A stretch of DNA of 64,000 nt, taken from positions 144,147 to 208,146 of the forward strand of contig NZ_JAEKIA010000003.1 of assembly GCF_016405145.1 (NCBI RefSeq), in the 5' to 3' direction. The notes beneath the pieces were generated by a model. The model made no database searches and was not told where the DNA came from. It saw only the letters and a program-made list of their open reading frames with translations. This DNA is from Schaalia cardiffensis (GTDB taxonomy: Bacteria; Actinomycetota; Actinomycetes; Actinomycetales; Actinomycetaceae). The translations under genes and the position numbers were made by a program. Each line of letters starts with the position of its first letter. Positions within the stretch are counted from its first letter, which is position 1. Of this stretch, positions 53,181 through 61,900 are shown one piece after another.

Positions 53181-53972
53181 TCACCGCTCCTGCCTGGGAC
53201 GAGAGGAGGCGTAGAGGAGATGGAGGACGGTTTCGAGGATTTCCCGAGCCCCTGAATTTCGGGAGGAGTCCTCGCCCTCGCTCCGCAGCCCCTGGGAGAG
53301 CTCCACGTTCTGAGCCGAGGCCTGAACATGGTGAAGGGACGAGGCCGGAATCGAATCGGCTGGTGAAGAAGCGAACTTCGTCGTCCTTTCTTGGAGTCTG
53401 AGCGCGCGCATCGACTCGCGCCACGCCGCAACACCCGAAGCCCTCATGACGACGCCGATGACCGAATGCGTCAAAGCGCGAAGCGGATGGGTGAGTTCAC
53501 GTCCTGCGGCCTGAAGGATCCACTCGAGTGAGCGCCCCAACTCGTCAACGAATTCAAGGTTGATGTCGAGGAAGCGCTCCGCCCACTCGGGGTCCCGGAT
53601 CGAGCGGAGGAGAAGCTCAGTGTGCAGTAGGTGCAGCTCGCGGTTCGTGCCGATCGCATCAAGCGCCTCGAAGAGGAGATTCTCGATGAGGAGCTCGCCG
53701 GAGGCCTCGACCCCGTCCTCCTCGACGAAGGAGGAACTCGAGGCCCAATGATCGATCGTGAGGCGAAGACGCTCGATGAGTCCGGTGTACTCGTCCTCGG
53801 CGAGCGCCGCCAAGAGGGAATCTTTCGACGCGAAATTCGAGTAGAAGGCGCCTCGCGTGAAGCCTGCCGTCTTGCAGATGTGCTCGAGGGAGGTCGCCTC
53901 CATCCCCTCTTCGATGATGATGTGACGGGTCGCCGCGATGAGCCGCTCTTGCGTGTCGATCCGGTTGCCCAT
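53181..53972 (-). CDS. TetR-family transcriptional regulator
   Basis: 263 residues. The N-terminal helix-turn-helix is clear: RLIAATRHIIIEEGMEATSLEHICKTAGFTRGAFYSNFASKDSLL with the usual GAFYxxFxSKD end. The ligand-binding part is helical. Near the C-terminus a low-complexity stretch (about 195-240, TTKFASSPADSIPASS...) interrupts the last helix (ILETVLHLLY). 6 nt after the second mogA on the same strand, so the two are probably co-transcribed. Ligand and targets unknown. Confidence 0.85.
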   Translation of the reverse strand: MGNRIDTQERLIAATRHIIIEEGMEATSLEHICKTAGFTRGAFYSNFASKDSLLAALAEDEYTGLIERLRLTIDHWASSSSFVEEDGVEASGELLIENLLFEALDAIGTNRELHLLHTELLLRSIRDPEWAERFLDINLEFVDELGRSLEWILQAAGRELTHPLRALTHSVIGVVMRASGVAAWRESMRALRLQERTTKFASSPADSIPASSLHHVQASAQNVELSQGLRSEGEDSSRNSGAREILETVLHLLYASSRPRQER

Positions 53973-53978
53973 TGGGGC

Positions 53979-54491
53979 TCAGCGCTCCTCGTCGAGCTGA
54001 TGGTAGATCGCGGGAAGGAGGGGGATGAGAACTGCCAGGGTGTCGAGAGCCCCGCCTTTTGATCCGGGTGAGGCGACGAGGAGAGCGCCGGAGGAGTCGC
54101 GGGCCGTCACGCCGACGACCTCGCGGGACAGGCCCGAGAGGGGGGTGGATTTCAGCCCGTGGGATCGGATCTGCTCTGCGATGCCGGGGATTTCGACCTC
54201 GATGAGTTCCCGGACGACTTCGGGAGCGACATTTCCGACTCCGAAGCCTGAACCGCCCAGGACGAGGACGAGGCGCGCGCCGGAGGCGAGGGCGGAGCGG
54301 ATCTCGGAGTAGAGGGCCTCGCGCTGTTCGGGAACCACCGTCGTGGTGGTGTCCGTGATTCCGGCGGCTTCAAGGGCTTGTGCGCAGGCGGGGGTGGCGT
54401 GATCCTCCTTCGAGCCGTTGAGGACCCTATCGGAGAAGACGATGAAGTGGGCGCGGAGGGAAGCTGTTTCGAGAGCTGCTGGCTGAGGCAT
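53979..54491 (-). CDS. MogA/MoaB-family protein, second copy
   Basis: 170 residues, similar in order to the 18.4-kb MogA but divergent: HFIVFSDRVLNGSKEDHATPA, LVLVLGGSGFGVGNVAPEVVREL (GGSG where MogA has GGTG, and GVGN instead of PRD), ALLVASPGSKGGALDTLAVLI. The missing Asp in the second part of the MPT motif suggests altered activity. It is upstream of a TetR and diverges from modA with a 283-nt gap, so a link with molybdate supply is plausible. Confidence 0.8.
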   Translation of the reverse strand: MPQPAALETASLRAHFIVFSDRVLNGSKEDHATPACAQALEAAGITDTTTTVVPEQREALYSEIRSALASGARLVLVLGGSGFGVGNVAPEVVRELIEVEIPGIAEQIRSHGLKSTPLSGLSREVVGVTARDSSGALLVASPGSKGGALDTLAVLIPLLPAIYHQLDEER

Positions 54492-54727
54492 GATGCGCTT
54501 CTTTCGGTTGAAAAAGAGGATCCTTAAAGGAGAAATGGTATCAATCGAGGAAGGGGCTGAGGGTGGGCTCCTGAGGTGGATGAGGAAGGGGATGGTGACA
54601 TCAGAGGAATTGAGAGGGTGGGGAATCTATGAGGATAAGAAATGACTGAAATATGCTGTGACATGCGAAGAGTGTAAGGGGATTGGAGCGCTGCCTCAGC
54701 TCACTAGCACTTTGTTTTGCCGTCACC

Positions 54728-54733
54728 TAGAAT
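54728..54733 (+). promoter_or_regulatory. Likely -10 box of modA
   Basis: TAGAAT 42 nt before the modA ATG. No convincing -35 and no ModE-type palindrome were seen. The rest of 54492-54727 is unusually AT-rich but shows no gene. Confidence 0.4.
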
Positions 54734-54774
54734 AAAGCGGCCATCAACCCTTGATAAAGATGTGGAGTGAAACC

Positions 54775-55578
54775 ATGCGACGTCTCCCCCTCCTTTCCGC
54801 ACTCGCCGCATGCGGCCTCGCGCTCGCGGGCTGTGCGCAGTCGGGTTCGAACAATGCCGCCCTCGACCAGTCCGCTCCCGCAGCCGAATCGAAGGCTGAG
54901 GAGGTTGTCCTCAACGTCTTCGCCGCAGCCTCCCTCACCGAGACCTTCGGCGAACTCGAAAAGACCTTCGAAGCCGCCCACCCGAATGTCGATGTCGTCC
55001 TCAACCTCGCCGGCTCTCAGGACCTCGTTGCGCAAATGGCCGCCAATGGTGGTGCCGACGTCCTCGCGACCGCGAACGAGTCGACGATGGACAAGGCGAA
55101 AGAGCAGGATCTCGTCGCCGAGCCTTCGGTCTTCGCGAAGAACACCCTCACCCTCATCACCCCTCCGGGCAACCCTGCGGGCGTCACCGGCCTCGACTCC
55201 TCCCTCGACAATGTCAAGCTCGTGATCTGCGCCCCCGAGGTTCCCTGCGGCAAACTCACGGGCAAGCTCACCGCCGCTCTTGGCGTCGAACTCCACCCAG
55301 TCTCCGAAGAACAGGCCGTGACCGATGTGCGCGGCAAGGTCGCTTCGGGTGAAGCCGATGCGGGCATCGTCTACCGCACCGACGCTCTTGCCGAAGGCGC
55401 GAAGGTTGAGACCATCGACATCCAGGGCGCGGATCAGGCTGTGAACACCTACCCGATCGCAGTCGCAGCCAACACGACGCACAGCGAGCTCGCGCAGGAA
55501 TGGGTTGACCTCGTCTTGTCCGCCGATGGACAGAAGGTCCTCTCCAACGCCGGATTTACCGCAGCCGCCGTTCGATGA
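54775..55578 (+). CDS. modA: Molybdate-binding lipoprotein ModA
   Basis: 267 residues. The signal peptide ends in LALAGC with lipidation at Cys20. The mature part has VFAAASLTETFGELEKTFE, NLAGSQDLVAQM, GADVLATANESTMDKA and GEADAGIVYRTDA, which is the ModA family layout (molybdate held by Ser/Ala/Tyr groups). GGAG is 8-9 nt before ATG 54775; the 8-codon extension is not used. It overlaps the permease-ATPase gene by ATGA. Supplies Mo for NarG via the Moco genes. Confidence 0.96.
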   Translation: MRRLPLLSALAACGLALAGCAQSGSNNAALDQSAPAAESKAEEVVLNVFAAASLTETFGELEKTFEAAHPNVDVVLNLAGSQDLVAQMAANGGADVLATANESTMDKAKEQDLVAEPSVFAKNTLTLITPPGNPAGVTGLDSSLDNVKLVICAPEVPCGKLTGKLTAALGVELHPVSEEQAVTDVRGKVASGEADAGIVYRTDALAEGAKVETIDIQGADQAVNTYPIAVAANTTHSELAQEWVDLVLSADGQKVLSNAGFTAAAVR

Positions 55579-57653
55579 GGAGGAAGAGCGCGCCAGTCAT
55601 CTCTCCGATCCCCGCATGGATCGGGGGGCTCGGGGCACTCGCATTCGCTTACCTTGTTGTGCCCCTCGTCCTTATGGGAATGAGGGTTCCGTGGGGGCGT
55701 TTGCCTGAGCTTTTGACAACCGAGGCTGCCCTCGCGGCTCTTGCTCTGTCTGTGAAGACTGCGCTGGTCGCGCTCGCACTTGATCTCCTCTTCGGCGTCC
55801 CCGCCGCGATCCTCCTGTCGAGGACGTGGCGGGGCGTCGGCACGGCGAGGATTCTCGTCGCCCTGCCGCTGTCTTTGCCCCCGGTCGTCGCTGGCATGGC
55901 GCTCATCGCGGCTTTCGGGCGTCGCGGCCTCATTGGCTCTTTCCTCGAATCCTTCGGAGTGTCGATCGCCTTTTCCTGGGTCGCGGTCGTCATGGCGCAG
56001 GTATTCGTCTCCCTGCCCTTCCTCATCGTCACTCTTGAAGCGGCCCTGCGCACCCGACCTGAAGGGCTTGAGGAGATGGCCGCCTCTCTTGGGGCCTCTC
56101 CGACTCGTGTTCTCTTCTCTGTCACCCTCCCGCAGGTCGTACCCGGTCTTGCACGAGGTTCAGCGCTCGCACTCGCCCGATGTCTGGGCGAGTTCGGAGC
56201 GACCCTGACTTTTGCAGGCTCCCTCCAGGGTGTGACACGGACCCTGCCCCTCCAGATCTATCTCGCCCGCGAATCCGATACGGATCTCGCCCTCGCACTG
56301 GGGATGGTGCTCCTCTTCGCTGCGGCCCTCGTTGTGGGCGTGACGGAGACGATCGGAGTTCGTCGTCCCGCTCCGATCCCCTCAGAGGAGGACTCCCTCG
56401 ACGCTGTGGGGGGTGACTGTGTGTTCGGCGGGTCTTCTGGCGCTCCCGCTTCAGCCTCCGCCTCTGCGATTGGCGAGGACGGGGCTCTGGCCCGACTTGA
56501 CCCGCTTGAGGTTGCGGTGCGCGGACGGATCGCAGTGCGCGGCTGGGATGTCGATTGTGTTCTGCCCGCCGGGATGGTCACCGCTGTCATGGGTCCCAAT
56601 GGTTCGGGCAAATCAACCCTCGCGGGCGTCATCTCAGGTTCGATCCTCCTCGACGAGGGCGAAGCCCGTATTGGTCGTACCCTCGTGAACGGGGAGGGTG
56701 TTTTCGTTCCGGCACGTAAACGCGCGGTCGCCCTCGTCAGTCAGCGTCCTTGCCTCTTCGGGTGGATGTCCGTGCTCGATAACGTGGCTTTCCCCCTTGT
56801 TGCGCGCCATGTCCCGAAGAAAGAAGCGAAGGCGGCGGCGCTCGAGCAGTTGCGCGCAGTCGGCCTTGAGGGCTTCGCCGATCGGCGCGCCGATGCTCTC
56901 TCCGGTGGACAGGCCGCGAGGGTTGCGATCGCGCGAGCCCTCGTGTTCGACCCGGATGTCCTCATCCTTGATGAGCCGACGGCCTCCCTCGATGTTGAGG
57001 CCTCCGCCCGCGTCGCCGCTGTCGTTGCTCGGCGCCTCGCGGGTGAGCGGATCACCGTTTTGCTCATTACTCATGACCTTGTGGAGACTCTCGCCCTCGC
57101 CTCGAGGCTCCTCGTCATTGAGGATGGCCGGATCGTTGAGTCTGGAGAGCCAGCGCGGATCGTCGCAGAGCCGACATCGCTTTTCGCTGCTCGCCTCGCG
57201 GGCCTCAATGTCGTCACGGGTGAGGCTCTCATCCCTGATCCTGCTTCTGGGATGGTGTCCGTGGATGTGAAAGCGGGCCTGCTCACCGCTTGTGCTGGCT
57301 GTGCTGAGGGGCTGGAATTGACGGGTGAGTGCTTCACTTCCACGAGAAGAGGGGCCCTGGAACTGAAAGGCATTGTCGAGGGTGCGCCGGTCGCTCTTCT
57401 GTTCTCCCCGGATGCTGTTGCCCTGTCACGTGAAGCAGTAGAGGGGTCGCCGCGCACGGTCCTAAGAGGTCAAGTCCTCTCCGTGGAGGACTCCAAGGGT
57501 GTGCTTTCCGTTCGGGTCGACCTTGATGGTGCTGCGATTATGGCGCGTCTGACGGCTGCGGCATGGGCTGAGCTCGCTTTGTCGATCGGTGATGAGGTCT
57601 GGTGCGCGATTAAGGCGATACAGGTGCGGGTGGTTCCCCTTTCCCGCTCCTGA
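55575..57653 (+). CDS. modBC: Molybdate ABC transporter, ModB-ModC fusion
   Basis: 692 residues. Residues 1-about 260 are the ModB permease with the EAA loop (EEMAASLGASPTRVLFSVTLP, 167-187) and about six helices. A short acidic and Ser/Ala linker (about 265-305) leads to the ModC ATPase: Walker A GPNGSGKST (340-348), signature ALSGGQAARVAIARAL, Walker B VLILDEPTASLD, switch LLITHD, then a C-terminal TOBE-like region that may sense molybdate. ModB and ModC are normally separate. Start overlaps modA by 4 nt. Confidence 0.95.
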   Translation: MRRKSAPVISPIPAWIGGLGALAFAYLVVPLVLMGMRVPWGRLPELLTTEAALAALALSVKTALVALALDLLFGVPAAILLSRTWRGVGTARILVALPLSLPPVVAGMALIAAFGRRGLIGSFLESFGVSIAFSWVAVVMAQVFVSLPFLIVTLEAALRTRPEGLEEMAASLGASPTRVLFSVTLPQVVPGLARGSALALARCLGEFGATLTFAGSLQGVTRTLPLQIYLARESDTDLALALGMVLLFAAALVVGVTETIGVRRPAPIPSEEDSLDAVGGDCVFGGSSGAPASASASAIGEDGALARLDPLEVAVRGRIAVRGWDVDCVLPAGMVTAVMGPNGSGKSTLAGVISGSILLDEGEARIGRTLVNGEGVFVPARKRAVALVSQRPCLFGWMSVLDNVAFPLVARHVPKKEAKAAALEQLRAVGLEGFADRRADALSGGQAARVAIARALVFDPDVLILDEPTASLDVEASARVAAVVARRLAGERITVLLITHDLVETLALASRLLVIEDGRIVESGEPARIVAEPTSLFAARLAGLNVVTGEALIPDPASGMVSVDVKAGLLTACAGCAEGLELTGECFTSTRRGALELKGIVEGAPVALLFSPDAVALSREAVEGSPRTVLRGQVLSVEDSKGVLSVRVDLDGAAIMARLTAAAWAELALSIGDEVWCAIKAIQVRVVPLSRS

Positions 57654-57836
57654 GGCTGCTTTCCCGGTTCTGGATTCCTGCTGTTTCGGCGAGGAGGTGG
57701 ATGATCGCTCAGGCCTGATGCCCCGCCCCTGCCGCTCAGCGCAGCTATGTCCCTCCCCGTTCAGCGCTCCCGTGTCTCTATCCTTCAGTGAGAGCAAGTC
57801 GGGCGGAGAGGCTGAGCACACACTTCAAGCCTCTGT

Positions 57837-57884
57837 GTCTCTCCCGTTCAGCGAGCAGCGGTCTCTCCCGTTCAGCGAGGAGCG
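57837..57884. repeat. Tandem repeat, 24 bp x 2, over the end of a tetR gene
   Basis: GTCTCTCCCGTTCAGCGAG[C/G]AGCG at 57837-57860 and 57861-57884. The second unit contains the 3' end of the minus-strand TetR gene. Similar CGTTCAGCG words occur upstream at 57755-57795 and at 3955-3990. Confidence 0.9.
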
Positions 57885-58540
57885 CTCGCACCCATGAAAG
57901 CGTCGACCCGTTCTTGGAGAATCGGTTCGAGCAGGTCGATGAAACGTTCGCTCGGCATGGAGGCCAAGGGCTCGAGTTTCACGATGTAGCGCATCGAAGC
58001 AATCCCGTAGATCGTGCCCAGCGCCAGTCCGAGCTGTTCCCCGAAGTCCTCTTCGGCTCCGAGGAAAGCTCCGAGGGTGTCGATGATTTCTGTGCGGATG
58101 TAGGTCTGGAAGCGGCGGCTCGTGGCGGCGTCCGTCATGAGGGCGCGCATGAGGGCGAAGAAGGTGTCAGCGGTGAGGGTCTCCTCGTAGAGGTGAACCG
58201 CATAATTGAGGACTCTGCGCGCTGCCCCTTCGGGACCGTCTGAGAGGAGGCGGATCGCTTCGGCCGCAGGGTCGAGGGGAAGATCCATGCAGGCGCGGAA
58301 CAGCTTTTGCTTCGATCCGAAGTAATAGGACACGAGGCCGGAGTCGCACTGAGCTCGCCGGGCGATGGCTCGGATGGTCGCGCCGTCGTAGCCGTGTTCG
58401 ATGAACTCTGCGCGCGCGGCGATTCGGATCCGATCCTTGACTTCGCCGCGCGCCGCAGAGGGGCCCCGATGTCGGCGGGCAGGCGCGGCCTCGCCTCCTG
58501 GGTGTTCCTCGTCTTTCGGGCCCGCGTCGATTCCGCTCAA
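57872..58540 (-). CDS. TetR-family transcriptional regulator, divergent to the activase gene
   Basis: 222 residues if started at TTG 58540, which has GGGAGG at ideal spacing (58549-58554); the frame continues to 59305 but antisense to the activase and without support. HTH: RIRIAARAEFIEHGYDGATIRAIARRAQCDSGLVSYYFGSKQKLF. The rest is a TetR_C-type helical domain. The intergenic region to the activase carries an inverted repeat and a promoter, so this protein probably controls it. Ligand unknown. Confidence 0.82.
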   Translation of the reverse strand: MSGIDAGPKDEEHPGGEAAPARRHRGPSAARGEVKDRIRIAARAEFIEHGYDGATIRAIARRAQCDSGLVSYYFGSKQKLFRACMDLPLDPAAEAIRLLSDGPEGAARRVLNYAVHLYEETLTADTFFALMRALMTDAATSRRFQTYIRTEIIDTLGAFLGAEEDFGEQLGLALGTIYGIASMRYIVKLEPLASMPSERFIDLLEPILQERVDAFMGASAPR

Positions 58541-58845
58541 CTTCTTTTCCTCCCCCGAGCCCTCCTGAGCCTCGGTGGCGTAGCGGGCGTCGGTGGTGTG
58601 GGCTCTTCCTCGCCAGGGCGCTCCTGAGTCCCCCTCGAATCGCCTTGTGCGTCTGCTCGAAGGCTCTTTTTGGTGGAAGTTCCCCAGGCTCCCGAAAGGA
58701 TTTTCGTCATGTCGATGCCTCGTATTTCCTTGGCTGGTTTTCAACACTCCCGACTCTTGGCGCGCTTGTCGTCCTCGTTGAGGGAGGGTGAGAAGCGCAG
58801 GATTGAGCGCCTGAGGCGGAGGGGCTCCTTGCTCGCCGATTCTAA

Positions 58846-58898
58846 TTTCCTCATGTTGGAAATTTTTTCGAATCCTCCTAGTTTCTAAAGTGAGGAAA
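58846..58898 (+). promoter_or_regulatory. Promoter and inverted repeats of the activase gene
   Basis: TTGGAA (58856-58861), 17-nt spacer, TAGTTT (58879-58884), start near 58891. TTTCCTCA (58846-58853) and TGAGGAAA (58891-58898) are perfect inverted 8-mers on either side of the promoter, and TTTCC-N7-GGAAA covers the -35. These are good TetR operator candidates. The rest of 58541-58845 shows no gene. Confidence 0.65.
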
Positions 58899-58915
58899 AT
58901 ACCGGAGGGAAAACG

Positions 58916-61900
58916 ATGAAACAGCCTCAGGCCACGCGCCACGTGCCGACGCCCGAGCATCCCTGCTATCTCGGGATCGACGTCGGCTCGACCACCGTCA
59001 AAGCGGTCGTCCTCGACGGCGAGACAATCCTCTTCGCCGACTACCGGCGCCACAACGCCGATGTACGCGCCGAACTCGCCCGCCTCCTCTCCGACATCGC
59101 CGAGTCCTACCCCGGCCTCGAAGTCCACGCCGCAATCACCGGCTCCGGCGGCCTGGCAACTGCGAGCGCCATGGGAATCCCCTTCGTCCAGGAAGTCATC
59201 GCCGGCACGGAATCGACCCGGCGCCTTCACCCCGAAGTCGACGTCGTCATCGAACTCGGCGGGGAAGACGCCAAACTCACCTACCTCCACCCGACCCCCG
59301 AGCAACGCATGAACGGCACCTGCGCGGGCGGTACCGGCGCATTCATCGATCAGATGGCGACCCTACTCAAAACCGACGCCTCCGGTCTCAACGAGCTCGC
59401 AGCGAAGCACACGCAGCTCTACCCGATCGCCTCACGCTGCGGCGTCTTCGCGAAATCCGACATCCAACCCCTCATCAACCAGGGGGCCGCCCACGAGGAC
59501 CTCGCAGCCTCGATCTTCGCGGCGGTCGCCACCCAAACCATTGCCGGCCTCGCCTGCGGGCGCCCCATTCGCGGCACCGTCATGTTCCTCGGCGGCCCCC
59601 TCCACTTCCTGCCCGAACTGCGCCGCGCCTACGAAGAACTCCTCCCGAAGGCCAAGGCTTTCGTCGCTCCCGAGAACGCGCAGCTCTACGTCGCGATCGG
59701 CGCCGCCCTCCTCGCTGAACGTGAGCAGCGCCGCGCCCTCACCTCCCCCGACCCGAAAGACAGGGGCGAGGACGCCCGGCTCGTCTCCGAACTCGTCGAC
59801 ACTCTCGCCACCGCCACCATCGCCGCAGAATCCGCGCGAATGCGTCCCCTTTTTGCCACTGAGGCCGAACGCGAAGAGTTCCGCGCCCGCCATGCAAAGG
59901 AAACAATCCCCAAAGCGCGCATTGACGAGGCGAAGGGACGCTGCTGGCTCGGCGTGGACGCAGGCTCCACCACCATCAAAGCGGTCCTCATTGACGAACA
60001 GGAGCGGATCGTCTTCACCCACTACGCCTCCAACGAGGGAGACCCCCTGGCTGCCGCCGTTGACATCGTCAAGCGCGTGCGCAGCGAACTGCCCGAGGGC
60101 GCCATCATCGGGAGGAGCTGTGCCACCGGATATGGAGAAGGCCTGGTCGCCACCGCCCTGACAATGGATGAGGGCGAGATCGAGACCATGGCGCACTTCA
60201 GGGCCGCCGAACACATCGCACCCGGCGTCACCTCCGTCATCGACATCGGCGGCCAGGACATGAAGTATCTGCGCATCCGCGACCGGGCTGTCGACTCGAT
60301 CAGCGTCAACGAAGCCTGCTCCTCCGGCTGTGGGTCCTTCCTGCAAACATTCGCTGAGACGATGGGCACCGATGTGCGCTCCTTCGCGAGCGCAGCGATG
60401 GAGTCCACTTCGCCCGTCGACCTGGGGACCCGCTGCACCGTGTTCATGAACTCTTCCGTCAAGCAGGCCCAAAAGGAAGGTGCGGATGTCCGCGATATCT
60501 CCGCAGGCCTGTCCTATTCGGTTGTGCGCAACGCCCTGTATAAGGTCATCAAACTCAAGGACCCCTCCGACCTCGGTGAGCGCGTCGTCGTGCAAGGCGG
60601 CACCTTCCTCAACGACTCCGTCCTGCGCGCCTTCGAACTTCTCACCGGCCGCGAGGTCATCCGCCCCGATATCGCCGGCCTCATGGGCGCCTACGGGGCG
60701 GCCCTCACTGCCCGCATGCACGACGAGGGCGAAGGGGAGTCCTGCTTGGCGACGATCGAGGACCTCGAGTCCTTTTCCGTCGAGACGAGCCGCAAGACCT
60801 GCCGCTTGTGCCAGAACCACTGCCAGATGACGATCTCCACCTTCTCCAACGGGGAGCGCCACGTGTCCGGCAACCGCTGCGAGCGTGGCGCCTCCCTCGA
60901 AAGGGTCCCCAAGAAGTCCGCGCTGCCGAACATGTATGACTGGAAGTACAAGAGGATCTTCGGCTACCGGCGCCTCACTGAGGACAAGGCCCACCGGGGC
61001 GATATCGGAGTGCCGCGCGTGCTCGGCATGTACGAGAACTACCCCTTTTGGTTCACAATGCTCAGTGAACTGGGGTTTCGCGTCATGATCTCGGGCCGCT
61101 CGAACCATGAGCTCTTCGAAGCGGGCATGGAGTCGATTCCCTCGGAGAACGTGTGCTACCCGGCCAAACTCGTCCACGGGCACATCGAATCCCTGCTCGA
61201 CAAGGGGATCACGACGATCTTCTACCCCTGCGTCGATTTCGAGCAGAAGATCGAGGGCGCGGACAACCACTTCAACTGCCCGGTCGTCGCCACCTATCCC
61301 GAGGTCATCCGTAACAACATGGAGCGCCTCTCAGAGGAGGGCGTGAAGTTCATCAGCCCCTTCGTCAACCTCGCCAATCGCGACTACCTTCCCGCCCACC
61401 TGTCCAAGGCGTTCAAAGAGTTCGGCTACGACATCAGCGTCGAGGAGATGCGCGCCGCCCTGGATGCGGCATGGGACGAGGACGCCGCCGTGAAACGCGA
61501 GATCAAGGACAAAGGCACCGAATCAATCGCGTGGATGCGCGAGCACGGGGTGAGAGGCATCGTCCTTGCGGGGCGGCCCTACCACCTCGACCCGGAGATC
61601 AACCACGGGATCCCCGAGGTCATCGTCGGCCTGGGCATGGGAGTGCTCACCGAGGACTCCGTCGCCGATGGACGCCTCGAACGGCCCTTGCGCGTGCGCG
61701 ACCAGTGGTCCTACCACTCGCGCCTCTACGAGGCAGCTGCCCGCGTCGGCGACGAGCCGGACCTCCAACTCGTCCAACTCAACTCCTTCGGCTGTGGTCT
61801 CGATGCCATCACCGCCGACCAGGTCCAGGAGATCTTGGAAAGCCGCGGCGACATCCACACGGTGTTGAAGATCGACGAGGTCTCCAACCTGGGGGCTGCG

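Noticed and set aside
57872..59305. 477-codon version of the second TetR
   Set aside because: The first 255 codons are antisense to the activase and its promoter; TTG 58540 with GGGAGG explains a normal-length TetR.
59432..61270. 612-codon frame opposite the activase gene
   Set aside because: Antisense to intact ASKHA domains; no recognised motif.
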